A stretch of DNA of 64,000 bases from Polyodon spathula (GCF_017654505.1 NC_054539.1:65180256-65244255); one strand, 5' to 3'; shown: positions 34,563 to 47,547, numbered from the stretch's first letter. Program-made: numbers and translations. The notes: generated by a model not told the origin, from the letters alone.

Positions 34563-37500
34563 GTAAGCAAAAAGGTTTTGTGTAATAATAGTGTGTAATA
34601 ATAATAGTTGTATAATTGATCAACAAAGTGAAACTACGCAGCATGCACATCTATCAATTTTATTTCACTAGGCTGCGTCTCGGAATTCCTACTTACTAAC
34701 GCACAAGTTATGTATTTGTCATTTTTACAGATTAGCCCAATCACGTAATATAAACAATTGAAAAACTGTTTATTATTATCAAATAAGATTATCCGATTAT
34801 TCTTTTGAAGGTGTATGCATGGACTAGTAATACAAATGGCAATGTCGCAAACTTTTTATGTCAGGCATTCGTCATTATTTTTTTTAAAAGTTATTATAAA
34901 CTTTAACCATGCAGTATGAGAACGAAATAAAAAATAAATAATATTTAGAATATAGTCAGTCTAAAGACATAAAGACGGAATTTGGATTATGATCTCACAA
35001 TAGTAACGTACCGTGTGTGATAATATGATTATCTCCCATTTTAGTACACAAGGATTACAGCAAGTTTACATGCCAGTATACAACTCCATTTTTTATTCAG
35101 ATTAACACCATTGTTTATTTTAAGATTTTGAAGAAAAAACCCTCCTCTATAGAGACAGTCAAAATGATTTTTGAATACCAGTCCATATTGAATAACTTCA
35201 AAAAGTATTTTTAAAAAGCTGTGTTGAAATATAGAACAGGTTTTACTATAGGTTTTAGCATCACAGTATTGTGTAACCATATTTTTCTATTAGATACTAA
35301 ATTAATTAAATTCAAATATGGGATAAAATAAGTCATAACTGTAGATATGAGATGACAGCAGGACCTGTGCCGACTCCCAAAATGTTGTCCACCCCCTTTC
35401 ATCATTTTACCCAGTAACACACACAACACTCCTTCTCTACATATTCCATATAGCATATGCTGAGCTAGACACAATACTGCCTTCAGCTTGTGACCTTTGA
35501 GGTCTTTTTTATTGACTAAATGGAATGCTTAGAAAAAAAACACTGTAAAAAAATCTATCAATTTCATTATTTTCGTTTGCGATACAAAATTGGTACTCCA
35601 AAGAAATATAGTAAAACAAACAAAAAAAAAGTGTTCACACTGCAGACTGTAAGGAGAACCCTTGTTCAAAACAAATGTTTACAGACATTTAATTAATTAA
35701 TTTAAACGATGAGTACATTTGTACAATATAATTTGAGAATGGAAAAAATATTTGTTTCGTAATGTGTATGTTCTTTACATGCAAAGTGTAATAGATTGAT
35801 TTCAAAGACCTTGCGTTTAGTGATCTTATTGATCATACTGAAGTCGCATAAGCATTGGGTAAATTATTTTGTAGTCATAGTAACCCGTAATTACCACCTC
35901 AGCTCTGACACCTGTGAAATGTACAGTTAAGTCTACTGACAGCTTTTGACAACCTACAGAAAGGCTTTTGTGCTATTATTGTTACTGTGGCTATATATAA
36001 CAAGGTAGGAACTTTTAAAGCACAGAATGTTAAATGTATTTCCAAAACAATTGTACTTACCTATGGTAGGTTAGATTGTCCAAGGTTACTGCTAATTAGG
36101 AAATTTGAAAGCAGCTGAATGTTGTTCACTGATTAAACAAAGACATTTTATATAGGCCTATATATTTGTGTTATTAATTTCACTGCTTTATAGACAGTCA
36201 TTACTGACTTAAATACCAGCATTTATTTGAGACAGTGTGGTCCAGTGGTTAAAGTACAGGGCTTGTAACCAGAAGCATCACTGGTTCAAATCCTACCTCT
36301 GCCAGTGATGGTCACTGATTCAAATGCCACCACTGCCACTCTGACTGACTCACTGTGTGACCCCGAGCAAGTCAGTTAACCTCCTTGTGCTCCATCCTAT
36401 GGATGAAATGGTAAATCAGTGTCCTATTATAAGTGACTCCGCACATAATGCACAGTTCACAGCCTACCTCTGTAAAGTGCTTTGTGATTGTGGTCCACTA
36501 TGAAAGGCGCTATGTAAAGATATTATATTATTATGCAAATGCAAAACACAGATCAAAAACACTGACACACAAAACAACAATTTACAAAAGTCCACAGTCC
36601 CATGGCCATGCCCCTTGCCACTCCGTTACAATATGCAATACCAATAATGATTAATAGATGTTAAATGCAATGTAATAAATCTGACCTGTTTCAGCAGGAC
36701 TGTTCCTTTACATGGGGTTTAACGCATCCTCTGTTCATGGATATCCATTCATTAATTTAAAAATTATTACCCAATGTTGCATTTCATGAATCATTTCAAT
36801 GTAATTTTCATTGATTCAGTGTTTAGAGTATTATTTAACAGAAACATACACAAATGAATTGAAATAAATACATACAATTAATAAAAAAATATATACCATC
36901 TGGACCACCTTACTGATTGTCGAGCCTGGTCAGCCCTCTTGCCCGATTGACTAGCTATGTGCTAGAGTGACACGTACAAATTGTGTTGTGTGCTGCCCTT
37001 ACTCTTGACATTTTTTCAACAAATTTTAGGCCAATTAGTGATACTGCACTGAGCTACAGTATGTAGAAAACTTGCTGTCTGATTTGCCTTAAGATATATA
37101 AATGTTCCAGATTCCTCTCCGGAATTTGTTTTCAGACAATTACCATCAACAGCTGACATAGAACATAATACTTCTTGGTAATGATAATATAACAGACATC
37201 CATCTGACGCATAATTGCCTTTAAGAGTTAATTGCTGTACTTTTCTTGAAGTACCTAATGTATTATGATGCACAAAAGAGATAGTTTTTTTTACATTATA
37301 TGTCAAATATGTAATGTAATGTACATTTTAATGAATAAAAAAAAAATCGCCAGACTGATTTCAGCCTGCCTGATAGGTTGAAGGCACTTTCCCAGGGAAT
37401 AGAGCATTGCCTTCAAAGCGTAATTTGAACTGAAGGAGAAAAAAAAAAAAAGCCTTCAATGCTAGACAAAAAAAAACTAAACAATAATATAAAGCTCATA

Positions 37501-38145
37501 TAATAGAAATACAGCAGTAAAAGCTTTGAAATAGACTTTTCTCCCTTCTGTTCCATATACATCATTGTTGTTTTTGTTGCTCCAAATCCAAAATGTAATG
37601 CTTTATTATTATTGTTGGGTTTTATTTGGATTTGTCTGAAGTAGTTTTCATTCTGCATCAGTCTACATGTCTCGTGATGAGCTTCAACACCAATGCATTG
37701 CCACTCCAAATAGACAGACTTACATCAGGATTTGTCAGTCACAAAACAAAGTCCAGTGTGCTGCTAGAGATTGCTGCGATTTTAGAGGATGAAAGGGATA
37801 ATGTAGCTACCCCCCAGTAAGGAATCGCAGATGATGCCAAAGGGATATCCCACAGGTTTGGACCTTCCAGAAGAGCAAGGGCTACGAAGGTCATGCATTG
37901 CCAGTGTCACTCACAACCTTGTCATTCTTTTTCCTAGTTCTAGCAATATTTCCATCCACTGTGTTAAATCCTAAAAGTTAAATCTTGTAGTTGGTATAAT
38001 ACAGGTCTTATAAGATCCTTCACTGCTAAGATAATTTGAAAATATCACTGGGAAGCAAAACTGTTACGATATTCAGTCTTGCAGAAACCCATTTTTTAAC
38101 CTATTAAGAACAAAACTATAAAGTCTCCTACTTTGTTTTCTTCAG
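34563..38145 (+). other. CIMIP2C intron 1
   Basis: 3.6 kb, phase 2, donor GTAAGC, acceptor TTTTCTTCAG. Contains the SINE at 36229-36530. The rest (34600-36220, 36540-38100) is AT-rich with nothing recognisable; the 64-codon frame at 37626-37820 has no homologue I know. Confidence 0.9.
36229..36530 (+). mobile_element. tRNA-derived SINE with L2-type 3' tail, near full length
   Basis: Head GTGTGGTCCAGTGGTTAAAG (A box) and GGTTCAAATCC (B box, 36283-36293) form an RNA polymerase III promoter. The core follows with GTGTGACCCCGAGCAAGTCA and CCTCCTTGTGCTCCATCCTA, then the tail GTCCACTATGAAAGGCGCTA plus TGTAAA, shared with L2 LINEs (compare 19145-19165). A duplication of TGGTTCAAAT.C.ACC/TGCCA wording after the B box is specific to this copy. 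Sits in CIMIP2C intron 1. Confidence 0.9.
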
Positions 38146-38419
38146 ATACCGAGGCTATGTGCCAATTGCAAAGTTTACGTATGGTGACACATATGGAAAC
38201 ACCACTCTGAAGAGCTTTCAGGATTTTCGTTCTCAGGCTTTGAATACAAGCCAGAGTCCGTACAGCACTGGAGGCCACTACCCAACAATGTACTCTCATG
38301 ACCCCTCACTGGTGATCGCCAGCAGATCCCGGGACAGAGACAGGATGCTTCTTGCCCCATATATGTCCAAAAACAGTATGGATTCCGACAGGCAGCAGGA
38401 GCTTACACAGTTTGAAAAG
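38146..38419 (+). CDS. CIMIP2C: CIMIP2C exon 2 (core CIMIP2 domain)
   Basis: The first base completes the Gly codon from exon 1, then come 91 codons. The opening reads G-YRGYVPIAKFTYGDTYGNT. The G-Y-x-G-[HY]-[VC]-P plus [FY]-G-x-[TP]-[YF]-G signature defines the FAM166/CIMIP2 repeat that docks on tubulin. It continues with LKSFQDFRS, PYSTGGHYPT and a SHDPSL segment, all colinear with mammalian CIMIP2C and distinct from CIMIP2A and CIMIP2B, which have several such repeats. The acceptor is TTTGTTTTCTTCAG; the donor is AAG/GTAAAG at 38420. No in-frame stops, and both splice sites give the expected phases (2 in, 0 out). Confidence 0.96.
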
Positions 38420-38937
38420 GTAAAGAATTAAAAAAAAAAAAAAAGTTCTTGCAGTTTATTATTAACTTAAGAAAAAGAGTCATGCATTAATCCATGAATC
38501 ACTAAAAAGTAATCTTGATGATTTGTGAAGTGGAATAAATAGCAGAGTTATAATGTTACCCATTTGTACATTGCAATTGAACCTCTACTGTCATCCTGTG
38601 CACTGGATTTTGAGATTCGCATTCAGCTCATGTCTACAGTACAGCCAGTAACAAGCAGCTTCCAGGTACTGTACCGATGTTAGGCAGCACCCATCACATA
38701 TACATGTTTACCTGTTTTTAAAATAAAAAATCTCAAAACATGCCCAATTCAAGCACTGAAAAATGTATCATAGGGACATCACATATGTTTTCCTTCCTTG
38801 AACAGTACAGTATGCATGGCCATGACAGTGACATAATTTAAAGAGGGACGTTTCCAGTTCAAAACAATATACAGTATAATTACACTATTTGTGATGATTG
38901 CAATTTTGTCTTCAATATTGCTGTATTTTCAAAACAG

Positions 38938-39050
38938 ATGGCTCAGAAACACAGGGTCAGCTACAATGACAAAACTGGAACAGTGCAGCCGGTGAAGTAC
39001 TTCATTCTGCCCACCAGTGAGGGAGAAGGGTTCCCACAGCGTCAAGATAT
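38938..39050 (+). CDS. CIMIP2C: CIMIP2C exon 3
   Basis: 37 codons plus two bases: MAQKHRVSYNDKTGTVQPVK then YFILPTSEGEGFPQRQD. The QxHRxxYxDKTGTV block is highly conserved in CIMIP2C. The acceptor is CAAAACAG and the donor is a consensus GTAAGT at 39051. It joins exon 2 in phase 0 (ELTQFEK-MAQKHR). The preceding intron is 518 bp, AT-rich and repeat-free. Confidence 0.95.
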
Positions 39051-39330
39051 GTAAGTACTTTCATAGCAAGAGAGCATTTAGAATAACACTCTGTCACAGC
39101 TTTTTGTCTTTAGTCAAAAAAACACAGGTGATACTAAAATACACATTGTAATATGGTACATAAATACTAAAATTAGTTTAAAATCTGTTTCATAAAATGT
39201 ATTCTTAATTGTTAAACACTTTATTATGTTGAAGCAATCAGTTAAAACAGTAGTTACAATGTCACCACTGTTTTAATAATAGTTGAAAATATTTTACTAA
39301 CTCCTTTTGAACTTTAACAATCTGCTGCAG

Positions 39331-39349
39331 GTATCTTGGTTCTCAATAA
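39331..39349 (+). other. Possible alternative terminal exon of CIMIP2C
   Basis: After AACAATCTGCTGCAG, a first base G completes the exon 3 codon as ATG and the frame reads MYLGSQ then stop. This would give a 159-residue protein lacking the conserved C-terminus. An AATAAA at 40396-40401 could end that transcript. Only splice-site wording and phase support it, and the conserved exon at 41805 is the better last exon. Confidence 0.3.
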
Positions 39350-41407
39350 TTTCTGAAAATAAGAATCAAAAACGAGATGGAGTGGTGTATATCGTCAAAA
39401 TATCGTCAAAAAGAAAAAATGCTGAAAATTGCTGTTGAAAGCCACAGCAAAAAAATAAAAAAAAATTCTCTTACATGTATAAAAGGAACTGACAAAACAC
39501 TTTTCAATTACAATTACTAAAAGAAACTTAGGCTACATTCTATGACAAACATTTCGACTAGAAGTCATTTTATATATGCTTCCAGTCAAAACATTTGTTC
39601 TGAGAAAAGATCCTGATATTGCATATAAAATTACATAAAAAATAAGCAGACATGACAGAAAATTTACATTTAATTTCCACTTTCATCTTTGTGAAAATGT
39701 CAAACTCACGTGTTTTTGTGTAACATCATTACTGTATAACATCATGGTATACACCATACCTGTACCAGTGTTTTATGCAATTTCCATTGCTGTTTATGAA
39801 AAAATCCAGAATTCATGATTTTTTGTAACTCATGTTCTTGTTTTCAAAAATGCCTCACAGCCACAAGTTAAAAAAAAAAAAAAAAGATCTTACAAATGAA
39901 GATCTTAAACTCAAATGATGTTCTTACATGCGATGAAAGTGTGATTTTATTTCTACAGAATATTGAACAATTGTTTGGACAAGTGTGACTGCAGCTTGGT
40001 CACATTTGCTTCTCTGCTGTGTTTTGTTGTACTGTATATTGACACTATTGTCAAGATTCTGTAACTGATTCCATTGCTACAGGTTTTTTCAATCTAATAG
40101 TAACCAGTTCTGGTTATGTTTCAGTCGTCAATACCGAATTAAAATTCTAAATTTTGTAAATTGTATAGCAAAGATGGCCATCATTTTGGAGAAAAGGCAT
40201 ACATATATACTATTTAACTGTATTGAAAATTGTGTGTAATAGTTTATCTTAAGTGTGACAGCAGCATTATAAAGGTGGAGCACTACAATGTATTGTATGT
40301 ATATGGGAAAATATTTTAGTTGTTTGGGTATGCCATATAATAACGATAAGTTTTTGAAAATCATAGATTTTATGCTAATATCAAATTTGTTCCTCAATAA
40401 AAATTATGTATAACACAGTAACGTTCTGTTTTGATAAATGATTGAACTTGGATTGTTGGGCTTGGGGCAGGGGGGGGGGGGGGGGGGTACATTGTGTTGA
40501 CAATAAATGGTTTTCGTAATGCATTGTTGAAAATATTCTACAAATAATTGTATAGACCATACTGTTCATTACTGCTATTCAGTCATTTGAAAGAGCTGTT
40601 TGCTGTGTTGTTAACTGAAGATTGTGATCAAATAGATTATAACAGTATTTAACATTTGTTGATAAACCTCTACAATTACATTCCAGTACACCCTACTTTG
40701 CCATATAATCCTTTATTCTATTTAAATTAATCCTAAAATTTCTTAATTTACGTAGCCACACTGTGATGTATGTGTCTACCTGGTCAGCTAAAGCCTTGTA
40801 CATGACAGTTAAGATGTAAGAGGTTTTTGTTTGTGATATTTGCATTTGGAATGAAGAAGTGCATTGTAATCAGTTATGGATTCATCAGTCATTTACAGCA
40901 TCATAGTTAGCTATCAAATCACAACTTATACTTTGATAACAGTGGCAAAATACAGATTATACTTCTGTATTCCACCTAGATGCATATATTAATATTGAAG
41001 ATTTTCCACCCAGGTGCATATATTAATATTTATTTTAAAAAGTTTTTTCTTGTGGTAAATGTTCGCAATGCTATAACATATTGTCATTATTATAAAGCGT
41101 GCTTATACAATGATCTTGCAGTGCACAGTAGATGTTTTTATACTGCCATCTAGTGCAGTAACATATTAGTTCAAGCATAATTACAAAGTGCAGATACACT
41201 TCAAAATACATGTATATTAACCGCATTTATACAACAACCAGCTGGTATGCTCCCAATGTTTTCTGTGGTGCTCAGCCGTTCTTTTATGGCACAATAACGG
41301 TACGGCAAATAAAGCACAGCTGAGAAGACACTCATAACTGTATTAATAACACCTGCTCTAAAACCACTAATTACTGATGAAACACTTCACACCCGAATCC
41401 TGCTTGA

Positions 41408-41448
41408 AAAAAAAAAAAAAAAAAAAAAAAAACTTAAACAATGTGTAG

Positions 41449-41513
<65 letters not shown>
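41408..41513. repeat. Poly-A run and (TAA)n microsatellite
   Basis: An A-run (about 25 A's), then a gap of about 18 bp, then 20 or more TAA units (41451-41513). T-runs follow at 41640-41659 and 41690-41703. The poly-Tyr frame on the minus strand is an artefact. Confidence 0.95.
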
Positions 41514-41515
<2 letters not shown>

Positions 41516-41804
41516 GTGTAACATAATACATTCTCTCATTACTACATGAATAAAAAAGAATAAAACCTGCATAATGTAAAGATCTGTTTTAAATATGTTA
41601 TATATAAAGGGATTAATTACCTCTATGCATGAAAATGTGTTTTTTTTTTTTTTTTTTTTACAATTAATCCTTTTACGATGTGTTATTGTTTTTTTTTTTT
41701 TTTTACTCCCTAACACATTGTCTGTGCTTTTGCTTTCACCCTTGTTCTTCTCAATTACCTTTTGCAAGTGGTATAAACCAGGTTAACAGTGTTGTTTCTG
41801 CTAG

Positions 41805-41940
41805 CTGCCTGACAACTGTGAAGAAGAATAAGATGGCATCTTTGCCTCTTGGAGTGCACAGATACCAGACCTTCGCTTCGGGGTTGAGAACTGCGTTGGG
41901 TGACAGGACATGCAGGGATGTATTCTTTGAGAGCCGTTAA
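41805..41940 (+). CDS. CIMIP2C: CIMIP2C exon 4, last coding exon
   Basis: The first base completes the AT- codon of exon 3 as ATC (Ile), followed by 44 codons and TAA. The reading is CLTTVKKNKMASLPLGVHRY then QTFASGLRTALGDRTCRDVF and FESR. Mammalian CIMIP2C ends with a KKK patch, a YQTFPSG motif and a final RDCYFEF-like tail, so this is the expected C-terminus in the expected phase. I chose the acceptor TTGTTTCTGCTAG (41804) with a TTAAC branch-like site 20 bp upstream. A second AG at 41788-41789 is also in phase and would add five residues. AATAAA follows 14 bp after the stop. Confidence 0.85.
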
Positions 41941-41953
41941 CCTCAACTTTAAT

Positions 41954-41959
41954 AATAAA
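41954..41959 (+). promoter_or_regulatory. CIMIP2C polyadenylation signal
   Basis: AATAAA 14 bp after the stop codon, followed by GTGTGCTGATGC as a possible GU-rich downstream element. Implies a very short 3' UTR. Confidence 0.75.
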
Positions 41960-44900
41960 AGTGTGCTGATGCTTAAAAACTGCAAAAAAAGCATTTACTT
42001 ATTTAAAATAATTGTGCCCATTTATAAATCATATACACTCTGGTAAACGCACTAATGTCAAATGCAAAAACAGATGCACTAACACTTTATGAATATGAAC
42101 ACATATTAATTTTGTAAGTCAAATCTAATTTCTATTTACTGTTTGGGTTTATTTGACAATTAACTAGATTAGATCTAGTTTTTGCTAGTTATTAGCTATT
42201 AGCTGATCAGTGTCATGTAGTACCACATGTAACCTTCTTGCCCTACAATAATCCTATACTGAATCACTGGAACGGCAAGACCAAGTCAATCACGTTCAAA
42301 CGCCTGAGAGTACAAGTATAAATAAGGTGCATCTAACAGTAATTTAAAGTTGCATACATGTATTGATAGTCTCCACTGAAATTGTTGTGTAATAAGAGTT
42401 GATTGTGGTAATATAAAAAAAAGAGATGTTGCTGACTTTCAGTTGATACAAGTTTTGCCAACATAACCTCATAGCTACATTGCTTTTAGAGCTGAATTAC
42501 AAAAGGAATGTATTAATCACAATAACCTTACTGAGATTAAAATCCTATTTCCAAAATGGATTCTACCCATTTTGATGTTATATTGAGAGATCCCATAGCC
42601 TGAGTTGTGGTCTCAGACCTCTTCTTGCATTATTTAGATTCAATTGGCTGGCCAGCTGTGCATCTGGAATTACATCAGCTCTCTCTCTAAATGATATTTC
42701 CTATAAGTGATAATGTCTGGGATTAAACCAGGTTCATTTATGATAAACTGGGAGAAGGTGCTTATATACTGTACCATATCAATCATTGACAGCCACTATG
42801 TGTAGAGTCACATTATCCACTACAATATACTCGCATTACCCATTCATCTACCACTGTTCCCATTGCACCAGCAGTGACTGGTGTGCTTTTATTTATTTCT
42901 GACCCATATCATTTTTGTTTTTACGTGTTCCAGCCCTGACCACCAACATAAATATCAGCTCCTTAAAGTAAAGGCTGTGGTCATTTTATTAGGACATAAA
43001 GTAGGCAATGTCACAAGGTGAGGCATTACAAGGTTCTGAAATACATGATGAGTCACATGACTGTATGTGTATATGGTCTAGTGGAGAAGTTAGCTCTTAG
43101 TTGACTGTAAAATCGGTAGAAGCAAAGATTTATCTGTGTTTGAAAGAAAGAAAGAAAAAGAACAGTTGGATTAACTACCATTAATAAAAACAAAAACACC
43201 AACAATAACACCAACAATAATAATAATAATAATAATGATAATAATAACTTAGATTTTAGATTTCACATCAGATAACGCTTACTACTGTTGTATTTATTGA
43301 TACTTTAGAATGTTAATAATGTCACAACTTCATTAGGACAAACCAATACTTGTTCAGTTTTGGGATCTGTTCTGAGAAGTTTACAATGAAAAAACAAAAC
43401 AAAACAAAACAAAAAAACAGGTGCAAGGTGTCAGGTGTTAATGAATAGGGGATGACATGAAAATGTAATGAACTTGAATAGTGTAACCCAAAGAAAGAAT
43501 TGTACAATAATTGAATGCAACCCTCTGATCAGGACCATGTTACAAGTAATGTGATGTTTATTCTGAACTAGACAGCATATTGTATGCTCTCCCTCTTCAT
43601 ATTATACACATGTACCCCACCCTGATCCACCCCGGATCAGGAGCAGAATTGCCAACTTCCCAATTCATGCTATGCATACTCTGGCATCAACCTTAAGCAT
43701 GCATCCTGCAATGGAAATTAATATATTGGACTAACTACTGTACATTTGAAAAGTTTACAAAAAAGCTTACTACCAGCATAAAGTTAATATGTCTGTGATC
43801 ACTGATCCTGGACTACCTTACCTAAATTAACATTAAGATGTCAAAGACATGGAATTCAATACCATGGTTTGTTTACCTTTGCCATTTTTATACCACATGT
43901 ATAATGAGCTGATCTGAGCTTAGTGCTTTTAATAGTTTTCATGTATGCGACTGGTCCCTTTTATTTAACTTGGCTATTTCTGTACATTTAAAATGTTTTG
44001 GTTAGATATATTGTATACTGTTTTGGACTAATAATACTCATGCTTCACAACATTATTGTAAGGGTTACCAACAACAGTGAGGAGACTATGGCTGTAACAT
44101 AATCTTTGGCTGTGGAAACCTAAACCACTCAAGCTTTAATAGTTGCTCCAATTACACACGGGGGTTGGAGAGAATATTAGAAACATCTACTGCTTGTCAA
44201 TTTGGTGTAAGGCCACATTAGCCAGCAGGAGTGGCATTTGTTCAACATGACAAGTCAGAAATGTGTATGAATTGTGCAGCAGGGAGCTTTTATATATATT
44301 GCAAAATACATGTCATGCTGATAATAAACATGCATTGTCTTGAGTCATAGACCAGTTCAGCAGTTTTTAGGCAACTGTAGTTCAGATGTTGTGGGTTCCT
44401 CATTGGCAGGTTCCTCAGATCTTACTAGGAACAGTCTGCTCAGTGTAAGCCTGGGAAACTAGAGGATGAGGTTAGGTGGGGTTTATATTCTATTTACACA
44501 ACATTCCTATTTGTATTATCCCTATTTTAAACCACAGGCTTATAATAAGTGTAAATGTGTAAGTGTATATATATATAACAGGTGAATGTTTGTGATGTGA
44601 TGGTAATTATTTGAATGTATAGAGAAGTTAATGATAATGGCTTTGTCATGGAACTTGAAATGAATGATTTATACGATGTCTTTATTGAAAATAAAATTAT
44701 AAGGCTGTAGAGTTATTTTTGTACCTTTAGTGCCTCTAGGGCCGGGAACCCGCTTCACTTTAACCAAGCAAAGTTTATGTATAAAGTATATACTGTATGT
44801 ATATATTACATTAATTTCAGGAAATGGTAGTATATAGTTCCTTTCATTGTTGTATTCTGCTTTGTTTGTTTTAGTTTATTGCAAAATTGTTTTCAAAAAA

Positions 44901-45009
44901 CAGAACAAAGACTTCTCTTACAGAATTTTGGTATTTGATGTAAAACAAAAAGAATAAGAATGTTATAAATAAGTATTGTTTCCTTGAGATTTTATGAGTT
45001 TCATTTTAT

Positions 45010-45011
<2 letters not shown>

Positions 45012-45065
<54 letters not shown>
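45012..45065. repeat. (TA)n microsatellite
   Basis: About 26 TA units. Confidence 0.97.
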
Positions 45066-45067
<2 letters not shown>

Positions 45068-45792
45068 CACAAAACAGCTTATGCAGCAGAGGAAACAAAA
45101 CTAAGCCACACAGTGCAGAGTTAGGTGACCTCTGAGTGGTGTTTCCGATACTGGTGTGCCTGGCTCTCTCGAACATTTATTCTACAAGGATTTATTTTTA
45201 AATGCTACCACTAGATGTCAGTATAAGGTAGTCGGTGCTTTCTTTCAGTTTCTTGCTCATGTTCATGTTATTTATATTAACCACATCCATTTTTTGCAGA
45301 ACATTGTTTAATGAGCAATATGTTCTTCTGTATTTATATTTTAAGGGGAAAAAAACATAACATTAGAAAAAACAAGCTGAAAACAACTACCCCAATAACT
45401 CACCTGACACATCTACACCACATACTGTGTGTAAACATTGCTTGAAACTTCATGGGGAACTTTTACACTGTCCTGTATTTTTTGTAAATTATACAGCTAG
45501 ATCACTGTAGCGTAGAATTGGTAATATTCATAGAAGAATTTTGACTGGATTTAGAATTTTCTTATTTATCCCAAATTCAAACTAGTCTAAAGCCATTGTA
45601 AGCCAGGAAAACACCAACAATTTTCGTGATTATGATGATGACCTGGGGCTTTTTTCCATCTAACAAACCAATGAATTTATAGGATTACATTTACCATGGC
45701 ACGAGTTATCATAAAATGATACATGCATAATAAATAGCATGATCCTTACCTGTTCCATTACCCACAAATGTTATAATAAGTCTAGTGTGCTG

Positions 45793-46138
45793 TACAGCTA
45801 TGGCCAAAAGTTTTGCACCACCTAGAATTTTAGGATTGAGACATAATACAAATAAAAAATAAAAAATAAACTCGATGAACATAATGTAGATCTTGTAATC
45901 AAAGATAGTAGAAAATGATGTGGCAACAGTAGTACAGTATTTCATGGTAGATTTCAAAATGTCACATTTTTCAATTTTGCCAGTTTGTCATTAAGTATAT
46001 GGAAAACTACAAAGTGGTAGGTAATTAAATAATTCAACTTAAGGTTATTTCAACATTATTCAGCAGGATTCATTCGACTTTATGAAGCAAAATTAGTTAG
46101 TTCTATAGGGTGATGCAACACTTTTGGCCATAGCTGTA
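45793..46138. mobile_element. Tc1/mariner-type MITE, complete
   Basis: 346 bp including the TA dinucleotide at each end. Left terminus TACAGCTATGGCCAAAAGTT then TTGCACCACC; right terminus GGTGATGCAACACTTTTGGC then CATAGCTGTA, an inverted repeat of about 31 bp with few mismatches. TA target duplications (45793-45794, 46137-46138) point to the Tc1/mariner superfamily. No transposase; the interior is AT-rich. A related truncated copy is at 31127-31330. An L2-tail SINE fragment begins directly at its right edge. Confidence 0.85.
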
Positions 46139-46139
46139 T

Positions 46140-46205
46140 ACAATTTGTGTATATAGCGTTTTGTGGTGGTGGTCCACTATGAAAGATGCTATATAAAATA
46201 AAGAT
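46140..46205 (+). repeat. L2/SINE 3' tail fragment
   Basis: GGTGGTCCACTATGAAAGAT then GCTATATAAAATAAA is the same tail as at 36499-36525 and 19143-19165. Abuts the MITE ending at 46138. Confidence 0.75.
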
Positions 46206-47073
46206 TAATTGATACTGTAGCATTAATGTGAAATAATCATACCAAGGGATTTTGCTTGTGAGTCGGTTATGTGTGAAAGGTGAGCTATAATTTAATTTCC
46301 CTGTGATGGTGCCATATAGAAGTCACTGAGTTGTGTCAATTAACATTTAATTGTCTTTAATAGCTTTACGATGTACTTGTATTCAGCTTGCTGGTGATAT
46401 AACAAAACTCCTAACATAATGAATTATTTATTAATAAAAATAAATAAATAAATAAAGAGGACACAAGGAGTGTGCTTGGATCAACAAGTATTTATTTTTT
46501 TAAGAAAACACGTGACAGGCTGTTACTGTAATTCAAATGAACAACTTGTCTCTATTCCGTTAATACGACGCATAGGAATTTGATACTTTGACACAAGACA
46601 CTTCAGAATTTTAATGACTAAAAGTTATAAGTAAAAAAAAATAAATTTAAAAAAACTGCTCCAAAACGCCACATTTGTGTTCATTATAACACTTGAAAAA
46701 ATATTTTGCAGTTGTTTTGTATAAGTTCAATGTAGGTAGATTCCTGCTGAACCACAAGTCAATGATGTCTTTGTTATTGTTATTAGTTGGTGGTGCTTTT
46801 ATGCAGTGGCAGTATACATTAACATTTCAAATTAAAAAGGTTAAGAACATACATTGCTACAAAGCTAATATTAGTATGAATAAAGTAAAAGGATTTAAAC
46901 CATACACAATTATAACTTAATGCATGGCATTAATTATTATAGAGTTCGATTAATAAATTATCAATTCACAAAGTATTAAACCTCAACAAAGAGCCTGAGT
47001 ATAATTTGTTATTACTACTCTGTTGTGCCTTAGTACTTGTTTTTCTCGATGTAAAAGCTATTTTCGATAAATA

Positions 47074-47077
47074 GCTA

Positions 47078-47141
<64 letters not shown>
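47074..47141. repeat. (TA)n microsatellite
   Basis: About 32 TA units with one ATTATA interruption near the left end. Confidence 0.97.
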
Positions 47142-47144
<3 letters not shown>

Positions 47145-47481
47145 CAGTCGCTAAGTTTTTAGTCGTGTTTTAATGTTATTTAAGCCATTTTGGCTAGTTA
47201 TCCCCTGTCGCGGCCTAGCACACTGTAAAGCCTGCAACTAAATTTCACCCTTCCCACCTGGTCTAGCATGCTTTCGGCTGCATGTACTCTCATTTTAACT
47301 AGCTTCAGGCATTTTAAAGTAAGTAGCTGGACAGGGCTACAGTTAAATGTTTTTATTCGGCTAGGATAAAATAGTATTCTATTATTGTATTTATTGTTGG
47401 AAATGTTGAAAAACTCCAGTTTAACTGTGTCTGATGGACTATTTTTTCTCCAAAGCAGAAGAATACACAATAAAATTGTTG

Positions 47482-47485
<4 letters not shown>

Positions 47486-47547
<62 letters not shown>
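47486..47547. repeat. (TA)n microsatellite
   Basis: About 30 TA units, 345 bp from the previous one. The 163-codon minus-strand frame spanning it owes its length to the repeat. Confidence 0.97.

Larger units (their letters stand above)
39051..41804 (+). other. CIMIP2C intron 3
   Basis: 2.75 kb, phase 2, donor GTAAGT. Holds the possible alternative exon at 39331, a G17-18 run (40470-40487), a (TAA)n array with a poly-A run (41408-41513), and 41240-41400, which shares GGCAAATAAAGCACAGCTGA with 11330-11355. Confidence 0.8.

Noticed and set aside
36229..36300. tRNA gene
   Set aside because: A and B boxes are present, but the sequence cannot fold a normal acceptor stem and continues into a SINE core and L2 tail.
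37626..37820. 64-codon frame upstream of CIMIP2C exon 2, considered as exon 1
   Set aside because: It has no similarity to the CIMIP2C N-terminus and no donor in phase; the true first coding exon is at 34489.
41387..41767. 126-codon minus-strand frame with poly-Tyr and poly-Lys/Phe
   Set aside because: Open only because of (TAA)n and poly-A/T tracts; no splice or homology support.
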